From the NCBI GenBank assembly GCA_028289125.1, contig JAQGGZ010000006.1:104629-168628 (forward strand): DNA of 64,000 nt, given 5' to 3'. The stretch comes from Candidatus Saccharimonadota bacterium (GTDB lineage: Bacteria > Patescibacteriota > Saccharimonadia > Saccharimonadales > UBA4665). The notes beneath the pieces were generated by a model. That model saw only the letters and a list, made by a program, of their open reading frames with translations. It ran no database searches and was not told the DNA's origin. Both the position numbers and the translations under genes were made by a program. Shown here in pieces: positions 14,029-21,276 of this stretch (the first letter of the stretch is position 1; each line of letters begins with the position of its first letter).

Positions 14029-15702
14029 ATGTCCGCACCCAGCTCTTCGGGAACCCGTGTGGCTCCCACCAGGAGCTCACAGCGCCGCTGGCGTATTCGT
14101 ATCTTCTGGAGTGTCGCCGCTCTGATCGCCCTCGTGGTGCTCATCGTGGCTGGCAACACCATGGACACGACGCCCAACAGCGCTTCAGCCAGCGACACGT
14201 CCACGTCGGCCTCTTCGAGCTCGACGACCACGGACGACGTTGACACGGACAGTGACTCTGGTGACGACGCAGGCGACACCGCCGGCACCGACACCCAGGT
14301 TCACTTCCTGAGCAACGACGCCACGCCCGGCAGCAACAACTTCGGGCCGGCCGTCGACTGTTCGGACGCCAACGACTGCCTCGTGCAGCTGGAGGCGATC
14401 GATCGTCAGGACCCGCTGCACTTCGCCGTGGATGAAGCGTTCGCCAAGGACGGCCTCCAGATGTCCCTCGCTTCGGCGCAGGAGCAGGCGGCCTACTACG
14501 CGAACCACCACGACGAGTGGATGACGGCGGTCGACGACTTCGTGTCGAAGATCGACAACATCAGGCTCAGCAACGATCGGCACTTCTACCGGACGCTCGG
14601 GATGATCCCCGCTGCCGATGGCGAGATGCCGACGTTGTTCCGTGCCACGGAAGGCTTCGCGGCCGGCAAGGTTTTCGTGTTCACCTACAACGGTGAGACG
14701 CGCAAGCTGCGCCTGGCGTGTGGTTTCCAGCCGGAAGAGTCCATCACGGTCCAAGGTCCGATCGCCGTCCACACGGTGACCGAGATCGTTCCGCCCACCC
14801 CGCAGACGCCTGAGACGCCGCCCACGACGGACACCCCGCCGTGCACGCCGATCGCGCACCTGCAGGCCAACGAGCAGTACACCGACAGCACCCGCTGCCA
14901 GGTTCGGACGATCGTCCAGCCGCCGCAGGAGTGCACCCCGATCGTGCCTTTGCCGGCTGGTCAGCACTACACGTCGGATGACCGATGCAACATCGCGCCC
15001 AACCCGCCGGTCGAGTGCACCCCGATCCCGTCCCCGGGCGAGGGTTACACGACGACCGACAACGGTTGCACCTGGACGCCGCCTTCGTCCCCGCCGTGCA
15101 CGCCTATCCCCTCACCGGGCTCCGGCTACACGACCACGGACAACGGTTGCACCTGGGTTCCGCCCGTCACGCCGCCGTGCACCCCGGTGCAACTGCCGGC
15201 CGCCATCGGGTACCACTACACCGATGACACGCACTGCTCGTACGAGAAGGACGACTCCAACACCTGGGACTGCCAGCAGAACGGTGGCCCGAATTGCCCG
15301 GCTAACCCGGTCATTCAGCCCCCGCTGGTTCCCGGCAACGACGCCCAGGAAGAGGCCATGCAGCCCGCTCCCGTCACGGCGCCTGTCGTCCTGGACCCCG
15401 GTCCCGGAGCTGGTTCGCCGCCGCCTGCCGAGTCTTCGGACAACGGATACGTCCCCCCCGCCGAAACTGGTGGAGCGGCGCCCGGTGGCAGCACGGTGGA
15501 TGATGGTGGCACGGTCGTCGTTGCACAGCCTGACCCGGTGATCCCGGACCCGGCACCCTGCACGACCTGTGGCTCTTCTTCCGGTGACTCGGGTTCTTCG
15601 TCTTCGGGCGACGACTCCGGTTCCACCGGTTCCTCTGGTAGCGATGCGACCACCCCCAGTGGCGCTACCAACGCTGGCGACCCCGGGACCCCCCAGGGAT
15701 AA
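14029..15702 (+). CDS. GC-rich Cys/Pro-repeat membrane-anchored surface protein, foreign-looking
   Basis: A 557-residue protein of no family I recognise. It has a basic N-terminus and one helix (residues 26-45), a Ser/Thr/Asp linker, a globular domain (about 85-250) and five Cys modules from about residue 272 to 420. Each module has the form CTPI/V, about 16 residues including a (H/G)YT(T/S/D)(T/D)D core, then C. A Pro/Gly/Ser-rich tail ends without a sorting signal. Topology predicts a large extracellular part with disulfides. Codon use (GAG, GTG, CTC and TCC frequent) and GC content differ clearly from the neighbours, suggesting transfer, possibly from an actinobacterial host. The start has GAGAGAGG 5 nt upstream. 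Confidence 0.75.
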   Translation: MSAPSSSGTRVAPTRSSQRRWRIRIFWSVAALIALVVLIVAGNTMDTTPNSASASDTSTSASSSSTTTDDVDTDSDSGDDAGDTAGTDTQVHFLSNDATPGSNNFGPAVDCSDANDCLVQLEAIDRQDPLHFAVDEAFAKDGLQMSLASAQEQAAYYANHHDEWMTAVDDFVSKIDNIRLSNDRHFYRTLGMIPAADGEMPTLFRATEGFAAGKVFVFTYNGETRKLRLACGFQPEESITVQGPIAVHTVTEIVPPTPQTPETPPTTDTPPCTPIAHLQANEQYTDSTRCQVRTIVQPPQECTPIVPLPAGQHYTSDDRCNIAPNPPVECTPIPSPGEGYTTTDNGCTWTPPSSPPCTPIPSPGSGYTTTDNGCTWVPPVTPPCTPVQLPAAIGYHYTDDTHCSYEKDDSNTWDCQQNGGPNCPANPVIQPPLVPGNDAQEEAMQPAPVTAPVVLDPGPGAGSPPPAESSDNGYVPPAETGGAAPGGSTVDDGGTVVVAQPDPVIPDPAPCTTCGSSSGDSGSSSSGDDSGSTGSSGSDATTPSGATNAGDPGTPQG

Positions 15703-15745
15703 GCCGACTGGCTGTGAGATTTTTTCACGGTTAGTGAGGAAGAGA

Positions 15746-15815
15746 TGTGACGACTAAGGTCAGTTGGATCCGGTGGTGCAAACCTCGGAAGTAATCCACT
15801 GGCTGTATCGTCGCA
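15746..15815 (+). repeat. Hairpin downstream of the GC-rich gene
   Basis: Outer arms TGTGACGA / TCGTCGCA and inner arms CCGGTGG / CCACTGG enclose about 20 nt. No T-run follows, so it is not a standard terminator. Confidence 0.4.
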
Positions 15816-15853
15816 CCAAAATCACCAAATCGGGAGACCGATGCAATAAACAA

Positions 15854-15957
15854 GGCGTTGCAAGCGCAGGACGGTCTTCGGGACGAAAATGGTTGTCGGC
15901 CTATGCCTTCATACTTACATTTTCAATAAACCCCCAAGACCGTCCTGCCGCAACACC
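15854..15957 (+). repeat. Long inverted repeat, about 28-bp arms with a 48-nt spacer
   Basis: Arm 1 (15854-15882) contains GCAGGACGGTCTTCGGG; arm 2 (15931-15957) contains its near-perfect complement, and the outer ends GGCGTTGC / GCAACACC also pair with a small bulge between. It lies in the 517-nt gene-free stretch 15703-16220. The rest of that stretch holds the hairpin at 15746 and the promoter at 16061; I see no gene there. Confidence 0.55.
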
Positions 15958-16051
15958 CCCTGATGACTTGTAATGATCTGATTTATCATATGCGTCCCAC
16001 CGCCGGCAGGCCGTAGGTGAACATTAACAATTCGGGCAATGGACAAACATA

Positions 16052-16089
16052 AGCATAAGATTGACATATTGTAAGTTTTATGCTAAAAT
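16052..16089 (+). promoter_or_regulatory. Promoter of the first LPHTG surface-protein gene
   Basis: Perfect TTGACA (16061-16066), 17-nt spacer and TAAAAT (16084-16089) preceded by TGC. AGCATAA-N19-TTATGCT (16052-16084) brackets the -35 box exactly as at 9468-9500. The 5' leader is about 125 nt and ends in a strong AAGGAGGTG. Confidence 0.8.
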
Positions 16090-16220
16090 CTGGCAATCAT
16101 TAGGAGTTTGCCGCGGGTGGGTTGAAAAGCGACACGGTCACTAACGTCGTTTAACAATTCAATACCGTCAACTTCAAATATTGCCAACCGGTACGTAAAT
16201 TTTAATCAAGGAGGTGTGAA

Positions 16221-17657
16221 ATGAAACTTTCACGTCTGTTCAACAACCTCCCTAAGCGTCTCGCAACGGCTGCCATCCTGGCCCTCGCATTCACGTTTCC
16301 TGTCGCTGCTTCAGCTGCCCAGGCCGTGACCATCGAAGGTTCCATGGGCGTCGCCAACGTTACCGCTGGGGACACACAATACCAACACAACGTAAATGCC
16401 AGCTATAACCAAGTCGTTAAGCTGCAGGTTTACTACCACAACCGCGAAAACCCGGACTCCGGTAAGATCGCAGAGAACGTCCGCGTCAAGATCGACATTC
16501 CTACGACTGCCGGTAAGACTCAGACTCAGACCGCTACCATCAGTTCTGACAACAGCAACACCGTAACCAGCCAGACGACTGTCAACCTGGACCGCAGTGA
16601 CGCTTACTTGCAGTACATCCCTGGTACCGCCGTCTGGCGCCACAACACTGGTACCAACGACAACCTGAACATCGTCAACACGACCGTTTCGGATGCTATC
16701 GTTACCAGTGGCCAGGGCCTCGTCCTTGAAGACGAGAAGCCATGCTACAACTTCGCCGCTACCGTCACGGTAATGGCCCGCGTTATGGTTCCTGGCACCA
16801 AAGTCGTCAAGCAGGTCCAAAAGGCCAGCGAAACCGGTAAGTGGGCAACCACGAACACCGCCAACCCTGGCGACACCCTCAAGTACATGATTACCTACGA
16901 AAACACTGGTAACACGACTGCTAAGAACGTCATCGTCCGTGACAACTTGCCACCGAACATGACCTACGTCAAGGGTACGACTGTTGTCACCAACAGCAAC
17001 AACCCGACCGGTGCCAAAGACACCACTGATGCGGTTACCGTTAACGGTATCCTGATCGGTGACTACGCTCCAGGCGCTAAGGCTTACGTCGTTATCCAAG
17101 TCAAGGTTGCTGATGCTGCCAAGCTCGTTTGCGGTAACACCCGCTTCACGAACGTCGGTATCGCCCACCCGAAGGGTACTCCTGAGTACTACAACACGGC
17201 TTACACCGATGTTAACAAGAAGTGTGACACCACTCCGTCGACTCCGGTCTACACCTGTGATGCCTTCACGCTGACCCCTGGTGCTGACCGCAAGGTCACT
17301 GCCAAAGTCACGAAGTACACCGCTACAAACGGCGCTACTTTGAAGACCGTTACCTATGACTTCGGTGATGGTTCGGCCCCAGCTACCCGTAACTACGGTA
17401 CCGCTGTCGACCACACCTACGCCAAGGCAGGTAACTACACTGTCACTACCAGCTTACTGTTCTCCGTAAACGGTACTGACAAAGTCGTAAAGAGCCAGAC
17501 CTGCGCTAAGCCGGTCAGCTTCACGACTGGTACGCCGGTAGCTCCTACCGAGCTGCCACACACCGGTCCTGGTGACATGATCGCCCTGTTCGCAGGTACG
17601 AGCCTCGTCGCCGCCATTGCCCACCGTTTGTTCGCTCGTCGTCGTGTCAGCTTATAA
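16221..17657 (+). CDS. LPHTG sortase substrate with DUF11-like and PKD domains
   Basis: A 478-residue surface protein: signal peptide (residues 1-34, ending AASAA); an N-terminal beta-domain (35-190); a DUF11-type repeat (about 205-310: NPGDTLKYMITYENTGN, VIVRDNLPPNMTYV); a PKD-like domain (about 355-425: VTYDFGDGSAPATR, VDHTYAKAGNYTVT); then LPHTGPG, a membrane helix and the tail RRRVSL. The adjacent-kilobase sortase class should anchor it. AAGGAGGTG lies 6 nt upstream, the promoter is consensus and codon choice is strongly restricted (AAC, GGT, AAG, GTC), so it is probably one of the most abundant proteins of the cell. It may act as an adhesin or S-layer-like coat. Confidence 0.88.
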   Translation: MKLSRLFNNLPKRLATAAILALAFTFPVAASAAQAVTIEGSMGVANVTAGDTQYQHNVNASYNQVVKLQVYYHNRENPDSGKIAENVRVKIDIPTTAGKTQTQTATISSDNSNTVTSQTTVNLDRSDAYLQYIPGTAVWRHNTGTNDNLNIVNTTVSDAIVTSGQGLVLEDEKPCYNFAATVTVMARVMVPGTKVVKQVQKASETGKWATTNTANPGDTLKYMITYENTGNTTAKNVIVRDNLPPNMTYVKGTTVVTNSNNPTGAKDTTDAVTVNGILIGDYAPGAKAYVVIQVKVADAAKLVCGNTRFTNVGIAHPKGTPEYYNTAYTDVNKKCDTTPSTPVYTCDAFTLTPGADRKVTAKVTKYTATNGATLKTVTYDFGDGSAPATRNYGTAVDHTYAKAGNYTVTTSLLFSVNGTDKVVKSQTCAKPVSFTTGTPVAPTELPHTGPGDMIALFAGTSLVAAIAHRLFARRRVSL

Positions 17658-17760
17658 CAGGCCTCAAACCTGTGCATAAGCGGTAGTAAAAAGTACAATA
17701 ATGTGCTATGCTTCCCACTAGTAACGAGCATGACTGACCGCTCCGAACAAACTCTTTGAA

Positions 17761-17801
17761 GATCCCCCGCCTATCTGGCAACAGAGCAGCGGGGGATTTT
17801 C
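17761..17801 (+). terminator. Intrinsic terminator between the two LPHTG genes
   Basis: Stem ATCCCCCGC / GCGGGGGAT with an 18-nt loop and TTTT. A TGCTATGCT box at 17704-17712 upstream could also start a short RNA of about 80 nt ending here, but its -35 region is weak. Confidence 0.75.
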
Positions 17802-17816
17802 TATATCAAGTAGGTA

Positions 17817-17845
17817 TTGACTTTTATTAACATTAGTGGTATGAT
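17817..17845 (+). promoter_or_regulatory. Promoter of the second LPHTG surface-protein gene
   Basis: TTGACT (17817-17822), 17-nt spacer, TATGAT (17840-17845). It rules out the in-frame GTG at 17846 as a start and leaves ATG 17876. Confidence 0.8.
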
Positions 17846-17875
17846 GTGCTTGTAAACATCTGGGAGGTGTCATAC

Positions 17876-19228
17876 ATGAATCTATTTACTCGTGTGAAGA
17901 GCCAGTTCGCTGGTTTCAGCCGCATGACCAAGACCGTCGCTCTGACCGCTGTTCTTATGACAGCTGCCGCCGGCGTCGCTTTGTCTACTAGCGGTGGTTC
18001 GAAAGCTGTCGAAGCTGCCAACTGTACCAATAACGACATCATCAAGTGTGGTGCCAGTACCCCGGCTGACTTCATCGCTAAAACAAATGCTAACGCGACC
18101 GGCGACCTGCCGGCGATCTATGCCGACTACGGCCTGGTCAACAGCCAGTTCGGCAAGTTCGTTTCGACCGCAAAGATGGGTACCGCCATGCGTGACGGCC
18201 GCATCGTCGTCGACGGCATGACCGTCGCTACCGACACCTCAAGTATCGGCCGCACCGGCTTCAGCTACAGTCACCCGAAGACCATCGGCGGTAAGACCTA
18301 CTATGAGAGTAAGACCACTGACGTTCAGAAGAGCGATATCCCGGTCATGGTCATGTTCGACGACAAGGGTGTCATGCAGTTCGCTGTCCTGACCGCTTGT
18401 GCCAACCCGATCAATGGTAAGCCGGTAACTCCCAGCTACAGCTGTGACCAGCTTAACAAGACAGCTGTCCCCGGCAAGCTGAACACTTACCAGTTCAGTA
18501 CCAAAGCTTCTGCCGCCAACAATGCCACTGTCACCAAGGTCGTCTACGACTTCGGCGACGGTACCAAGGTTGAAAAGACTAACCCGGCTGAAGTCGTCGA
18601 GCACACCTACAGCCAGCCTGGCAACTACGTCGCTCAGGTCACCGTGTCCGTCAAAGTTCCTGGCAGTGAAGTAACCGTTACGTCAGCCAACTGTAAGACT
18701 CCGATCAAAGTCCAGGTTCCTTTCTTCCGCTGTGTCCAGCTGGCCGGTGTCATCGTCGACCAGTCGAAGCGCCAGTACCAGTTCACGACTACCGCCAGCT
18801 TCGGCAACGGCGCCACCTTCAAGAGTGCCAGTGTCGACTACGGTGACGGCACCAAGGACGACAATCTGACTCTTGTCGATAACAAGACGATTACGGTCAA
18901 CCACACCTACGCGAGTGCCGGCAGTTACACTGTCACTGCCACCCTGGTCTGGAACGACGGTATCAAGGACCAGAGCGTTACCTGTACCGCTAAGGTAACC
19001 CCTGAACAGCCTCCGGTCTCTGAGTGTAAACCAGGTGTCGCGGTGGGTAGCCCTGAGTGTTCTCCTTGTGAGTTCAACAGCAACTTGCCATCCAACTCCC
19101 CTCAGTGCGTACCGGCTGAATTGCCTCACACCGGTACCGGTAGCACCATCGGCCTGTTCGCAGGTGCCACCCTCTTCGGTGGACTCGGCCACTTCATTCT
19201 GAAGCGCCGCTACGCCTCCCAGGCATAA
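17876..19228 (+). CDS. LPHTG sortase substrate with two PKD-like domains
   Basis: About 450 residues: signal peptide (1-41; MTKTVALTAVLMTAAAGVAL then SKAVEAAN), an N-terminal domain of unknown fold (42-180), two PKD-like domains (VVYDFGDGTKVEK with VEHTYSQPGNYVAQ; ASVDYGDGTKDDN with VNHTYASAGSYTVT), a Cys-containing linker, then ELPHTGTG, a helix and the tail KRRYASQA. It is a paralogue in architecture of the preceding gene, with nearly the same sorting signal. The start is ATG 17876, preceded by GGGAGGTG. It is predicted to be wall-anchored and abundant. Confidence 0.88.
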   Translation: MNLFTRVKSQFAGFSRMTKTVALTAVLMTAAAGVALSTSGGSKAVEAANCTNNDIIKCGASTPADFIAKTNANATGDLPAIYADYGLVNSQFGKFVSTAKMGTAMRDGRIVVDGMTVATDTSSIGRTGFSYSHPKTIGGKTYYESKTTDVQKSDIPVMVMFDDKGVMQFAVLTACANPINGKPVTPSYSCDQLNKTAVPGKLNTYQFSTKASAANNATVTKVVYDFGDGTKVEKTNPAEVVEHTYSQPGNYVAQVTVSVKVPGSEVTVTSANCKTPIKVQVPFFRCVQLAGVIVDQSKRQYQFTTTASFGNGATFKSASVDYGDGTKDDNLTLVDNKTITVNHTYASAGSYTVTATLVWNDGIKDQSVTCTAKVTPEQPPVSECKPGVAVGSPECSPCEFNSNLPSNSPQCVPAELPHTGTGSTIGLFAGATLFGGLGHFILKRRYASQA

Positions 19229-19245
19229 ACCTCCCAGGTACATCC

Positions 19246-19277
19246 AAAAGAACCCCTCATAGCAGGGGTTCTTTTTT
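19246..19277 (+). terminator. Intrinsic terminator after the second LPHTG gene
   Basis: Stem AAAAGAACCCCT / AGGGGTTCTTTT with loop CATAGC and a T-run that runs straight into the next promoter. Confidence 0.85.
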
Positions 19278-19285
19278 GATACAAT
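19277..19285 (+). promoter_or_regulatory. Extended -10 promoter of the pilin-like gene
   Basis: TGATACAAT overlaps the end of the terminator T-run and stops 6 nt before ATG 19292. Confidence 0.65.
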
Positions 19286-19291
19286 GCCGGT

Positions 19292-19867
19292 ATGACTACA
19301 TTTCGTGACCGCTCAAAACTGTATCAAATCTTATTATTCGGCTTGCCGATACTGGCGATCATCCTGGTAGTCATGGCGGTCGTGGTTCTACAGGGGCGCT
19401 CTTCGGAAGTTCCCCCGAAAGGGTTCGGCGATGAAGTGACGCCGAGCACCGCGCAGAAGCTGGCAGTACCGGCTTTGCAACGTAATGCGCGTAACGTCGC
19501 CGCCGCTACGGATGCCAATAACCTTATGACGTCACTGATGGAATATGTACATAACAATAGTGGTAAATTGCCGGAATCCATCAAAGCGAATGAGACGACC
19601 GATGAATTCATGATCTGCGGTTACAGCTGCGGCGAAACGACTCCTTCCGCCGTCAAGTTACGGCATTACAAGAACTCGACATCGGCTGTGTCCTTTCAGA
19701 ATTATAGTGAGGGTCTACAGGTGACCGGCCTGGATGTGATGTACATCGTGCCGAAGGCCAGCTGTGACGATAACGGCCAGATTATCGCCGGATCGAGCCG
19801 CTCGCTGGCCGTGTTGTATGGCAATGAGTCCGGTACTGGCGTTGTCACGAAGTGTGTCGCTAGTTAG
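19292..19867 (+). CDS. Pilin-like / type II secretion-like membrane-anchored protein
   Basis: A 191-residue protein with one N-terminal helix (residues 13-35) and a periplasmic/extracellular domain. The motif RNARNVAAATDANNLMTSL followed by EYVHNNSGKLP matches the helix pattern (N-x-R-x2-D-x3-L-x2-AL-x-Y-x-NN) common in minor pilins and pseudopilins. The C-terminal part has paired cysteines (CGYSC and near the end VTKC) and AVLYGNESG. There is no clear prepilin peptidase site, so it may be a pilin-related anchor rather than a true pilin. The gene is predicted to be leaderless. Confidence 0.6.
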   Translation: MTTFRDRSKLYQILLFGLPILAIILVVMAVVVLQGRSSEVPPKGFGDEVTPSTAQKLAVPALQRNARNVAAATDANNLMTSLMEYVHNNSGKLPESIKANETTDEFMICGYSCGETTPSAVKLRHYKNSTSAVSFQNYSEGLQVTGLDVMYIVPKASCDDNGQIIAGSSRSLAVLYGNESGTGVVTKCVAS

Positions 19868-19889
19868 AGGTTCCATTTTTCGAGAGGAT

Positions 19890-20028
19890 GTGGTATAGTC
19901 GGTATCTGTTAGCGGTGCCAAACTTGCTATAAAGGGGCCTTATGGCTCGGGCCTCATATCCTACGGATATATGCCCAAATGCTCGGAACATGATTCCACG
20001 CGAGCATGTCATCGCGTTCCTGCGCTTT
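19890..20028 (+). promoter_or_regulatory. Promoter and structured leader upstream of tRNA-Glu
   Basis: TGGTATAGT (19890-19898) predicts +1 near 19905, leaving about 124 nt before the tRNA. The leader folds: a GGGC...GCCC hairpin around CATATCC/GGATATA (about 19959-19984) and a TGCTCG/CGAGCA hairpin (about 19980-20006). It may be a precursor leader removed by RNase P or a separate small RNA. It contains no convincing ORF. Confidence 0.4.
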
Positions 20029-20103
20029 GGCCTCATCGTCTAACGGTTAGGACACCGGGTTTTCATCCCGGCAATCGGAGTTCGATTCTCCGTGAGGTCA
20101 CCA
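20029..20103 (+). tRNA. tRNA-Glu (anticodon UUC)
   Basis: A 75-nt cloverleaf: acceptor GGCCTCA / TGAGGTC, anticodon stem CCGGG / CCCGG with loop TTTTCAT (anticodon UUC), T-arm GGAGTTCGATTCTCC, encoded CCA. Confidence 0.97.
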
Positions 20104-20142
20104 AAGAAAAGAGCCCAGCCGCAAGGTTGGGCTCTTTTCTTT
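20104..20142 (+). terminator. Intrinsic terminator after tRNA-Glu
   Basis: An 18-bp stem, AAAGAAAAGAGCCCAGCC with its complement, a GCAA tetraloop and an embedded TTTT-rich 3' arm. Confidence 0.85.
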
Positions 20143-20225
20143 GGGTTTAATAATGAGTCGGGCTTAGTACTTTAGACTGAGGTCAAATTGCAAAATGAAA
20201 GAAATTATGGTATAAATTAACTATA

Positions 20226-20561
20226 ATGGCTTATGAAAAACCATATCCAGGCGCAGTCGACCCAGATCCTGCTGTATTCCGCCAGCTGGTTTCTTCGGGT
20301 GAGCTGATATGTTTTAGGCTTATATCCCTTAGTAATCCAGATGCGATGTATGGAGAGGCATATTTAAAAAAGAGCAGTAAAAATAATCCTCCCGGTATAC
20401 GTGAGCAAATGCTCGAATCATTAGCGACAGTAGCGATGGAATACTCGCCTCCTTTGCTAGTCCGTGAAATGATTGCTGACACTACGGTTGACCATCAGCC
20501 CGAAGATATATTGGCCGGAACCGACGGCGCCGTCGATCAGAATGATTTCAGCGGAACATGA
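20226..20561 (+). CDS. Hypothetical protein (111 residues)
   Basis: I do not recognise this soluble protein. It has a hydrophobic core strand (GELICFRLISLSN), a central helix pair (REQMLESLATVAMEY, PPLLVREMIAD) and an acidic tail. Support as a gene comes from TGGTATAAA placing +1 about 3 nt before ATG. It lies alone between intact tRNA-Glu and a decayed copy of the same tRNA, as expected of cargo left by an integration event. Confidence 0.55.
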   Translation: MAYEKPYPGAVDPDPAVFRQLVSSGELICFRLISLSNPDAMYGEAYLKKSSKNNPPGIREQMLESLATVAMEYSPPLLVREMIADTTVDHQPEDILAGTDGAVDQNDFSGT

Positions 20562-20594
20562 TTTCATGCAAGCATATTCTGTTCATCCGACTAA

Positions 20595-20663
20595 AGTCTG
20601 ACCGTACAATGGTTAGGATACTGGGTTTTCATCCCGGCAATCGTAGTACGACGGCGAGTGCCA
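20595..20663 (+). pseudogene. Decayed tRNA-Glu copy
   Basis: From the D-arm to the variable loop, 31 of 33 positions match the intact tRNA-Glu at 20029, including the whole anticodon loop. The acceptor and T arms no longer pair, but a 3' CCA is still visible. It is either a duplication in decay or an attachment-site remnant. The rest of the 20562-20757 gap holds nothing else I can name. Confidence 0.75.
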
Positions 20664-20757
20664 TGCGCAGGAATTAATTCCAAGCATGACGTGCAGGCGC
20701 AGAGCTCCAGCCATATTCGACTGAGATTACCCACTCATTTTTTGCTATCATGCATCC

Positions 20758-21240
20758 ATGCTAATTTTTATCAGCGGCAGCATAAATGCCGGCAAAACGA
20801 CCACGTCAAAAGTCTTAGCCGAGAGGCTGGGCTGGCCACTTATAAATGTAGATGACCTGACGGATAAGGTTGAGGGCTTCGATATATACACGCACTTGGA
20901 TCTGGCAATGGATCTGGCCATAGTGGCTATCAATGAGGCCGCCAAAAATAACAAAAATGTCGTAGCAAATTTCGTAGTGAGAAAAGAAGACTACGAAAGA
21001 ATGGAGCATGAGATACACGCCCATCCTCAGGTTTTCATAACGCTCAGCCCTTGCCTCGAGATCGCCCAGAGCCAGAGAGGTGACCGTGTGTTAACTACAT
21101 GGGAAATAAAACGTATCAAGGCGCATTATGATGACGGCATCGCGGCGCCAGAGTACGGGTATGTTATCGATAATTCCCATTTGACGGTTGAAGAAACCGT
21201 TGCGGAAATCATGTCGATAATTGCCGAGGCCGCTCATTGA
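20758..21240 (+). CDS. P-loop kinase-like NTPase
   Basis: A 160-residue protein with a Walker A motif GSINAGKTTTSK (residues 7-18), an acidic strand VDDLTDK and a lid-like segment, resembling small kinases of the adenylate/shikimate/zeta-toxin superfamily. The substrate is not evident. TGCTATCAT ends exactly 6 nt before ATG, so the transcript is predicted to be leaderless. It is the first of several short single-gene units in an accessory-looking stretch next to tRNA-Glu. Confidence 0.75.
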   Translation: MLIFISGSINAGKTTTSKVLAERLGWPLINVDDLTDKVEGFDIYTHLDLAMDLAIVAINEAAKNNKNVVANFVVRKEDYERMEHEIHAHPQVFITLSPCLEIAQSQRGDRVLTTWEIKRIKAHYDDGIAAPEYGYVIDNSHLTVEETVAEIMSIIAEAAH

Positions 21241-21276
21241 AGCAGCAGTATGGACCCAAAGTGGTACGATAGGCGT

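Noticed and set aside
14185..14967. Long minus-strand open frame opposite the GC-rich surface gene
   Set aside because: High GC creates long antisense frames; its Arg/Val-rich composition has no protein-like motifs, whereas the plus frame has a signal helix and Cys modules.
15764..15973. 69-codon frame over the long inverted repeat
   Set aside because: No ribosome-binding site, low-quality composition, and it spans both arms of the inverted repeat, so it is unlikely to be translated.
16311..17414. 367-codon minus-strand open frame inside the first LPHTG gene
   Set aside because: An artefact of strong codon bias in the sense gene; it lacks a ribosome-binding site, and its Val/Gly/Arg-rich content has no recognisable domain.
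21250..21276. Longer N-terminus for the alpha/beta hydrolase (ATG 21250)
   Set aside because: The promoter TGGTACGAT lies inside this extension, so the mRNA would start at 21277.
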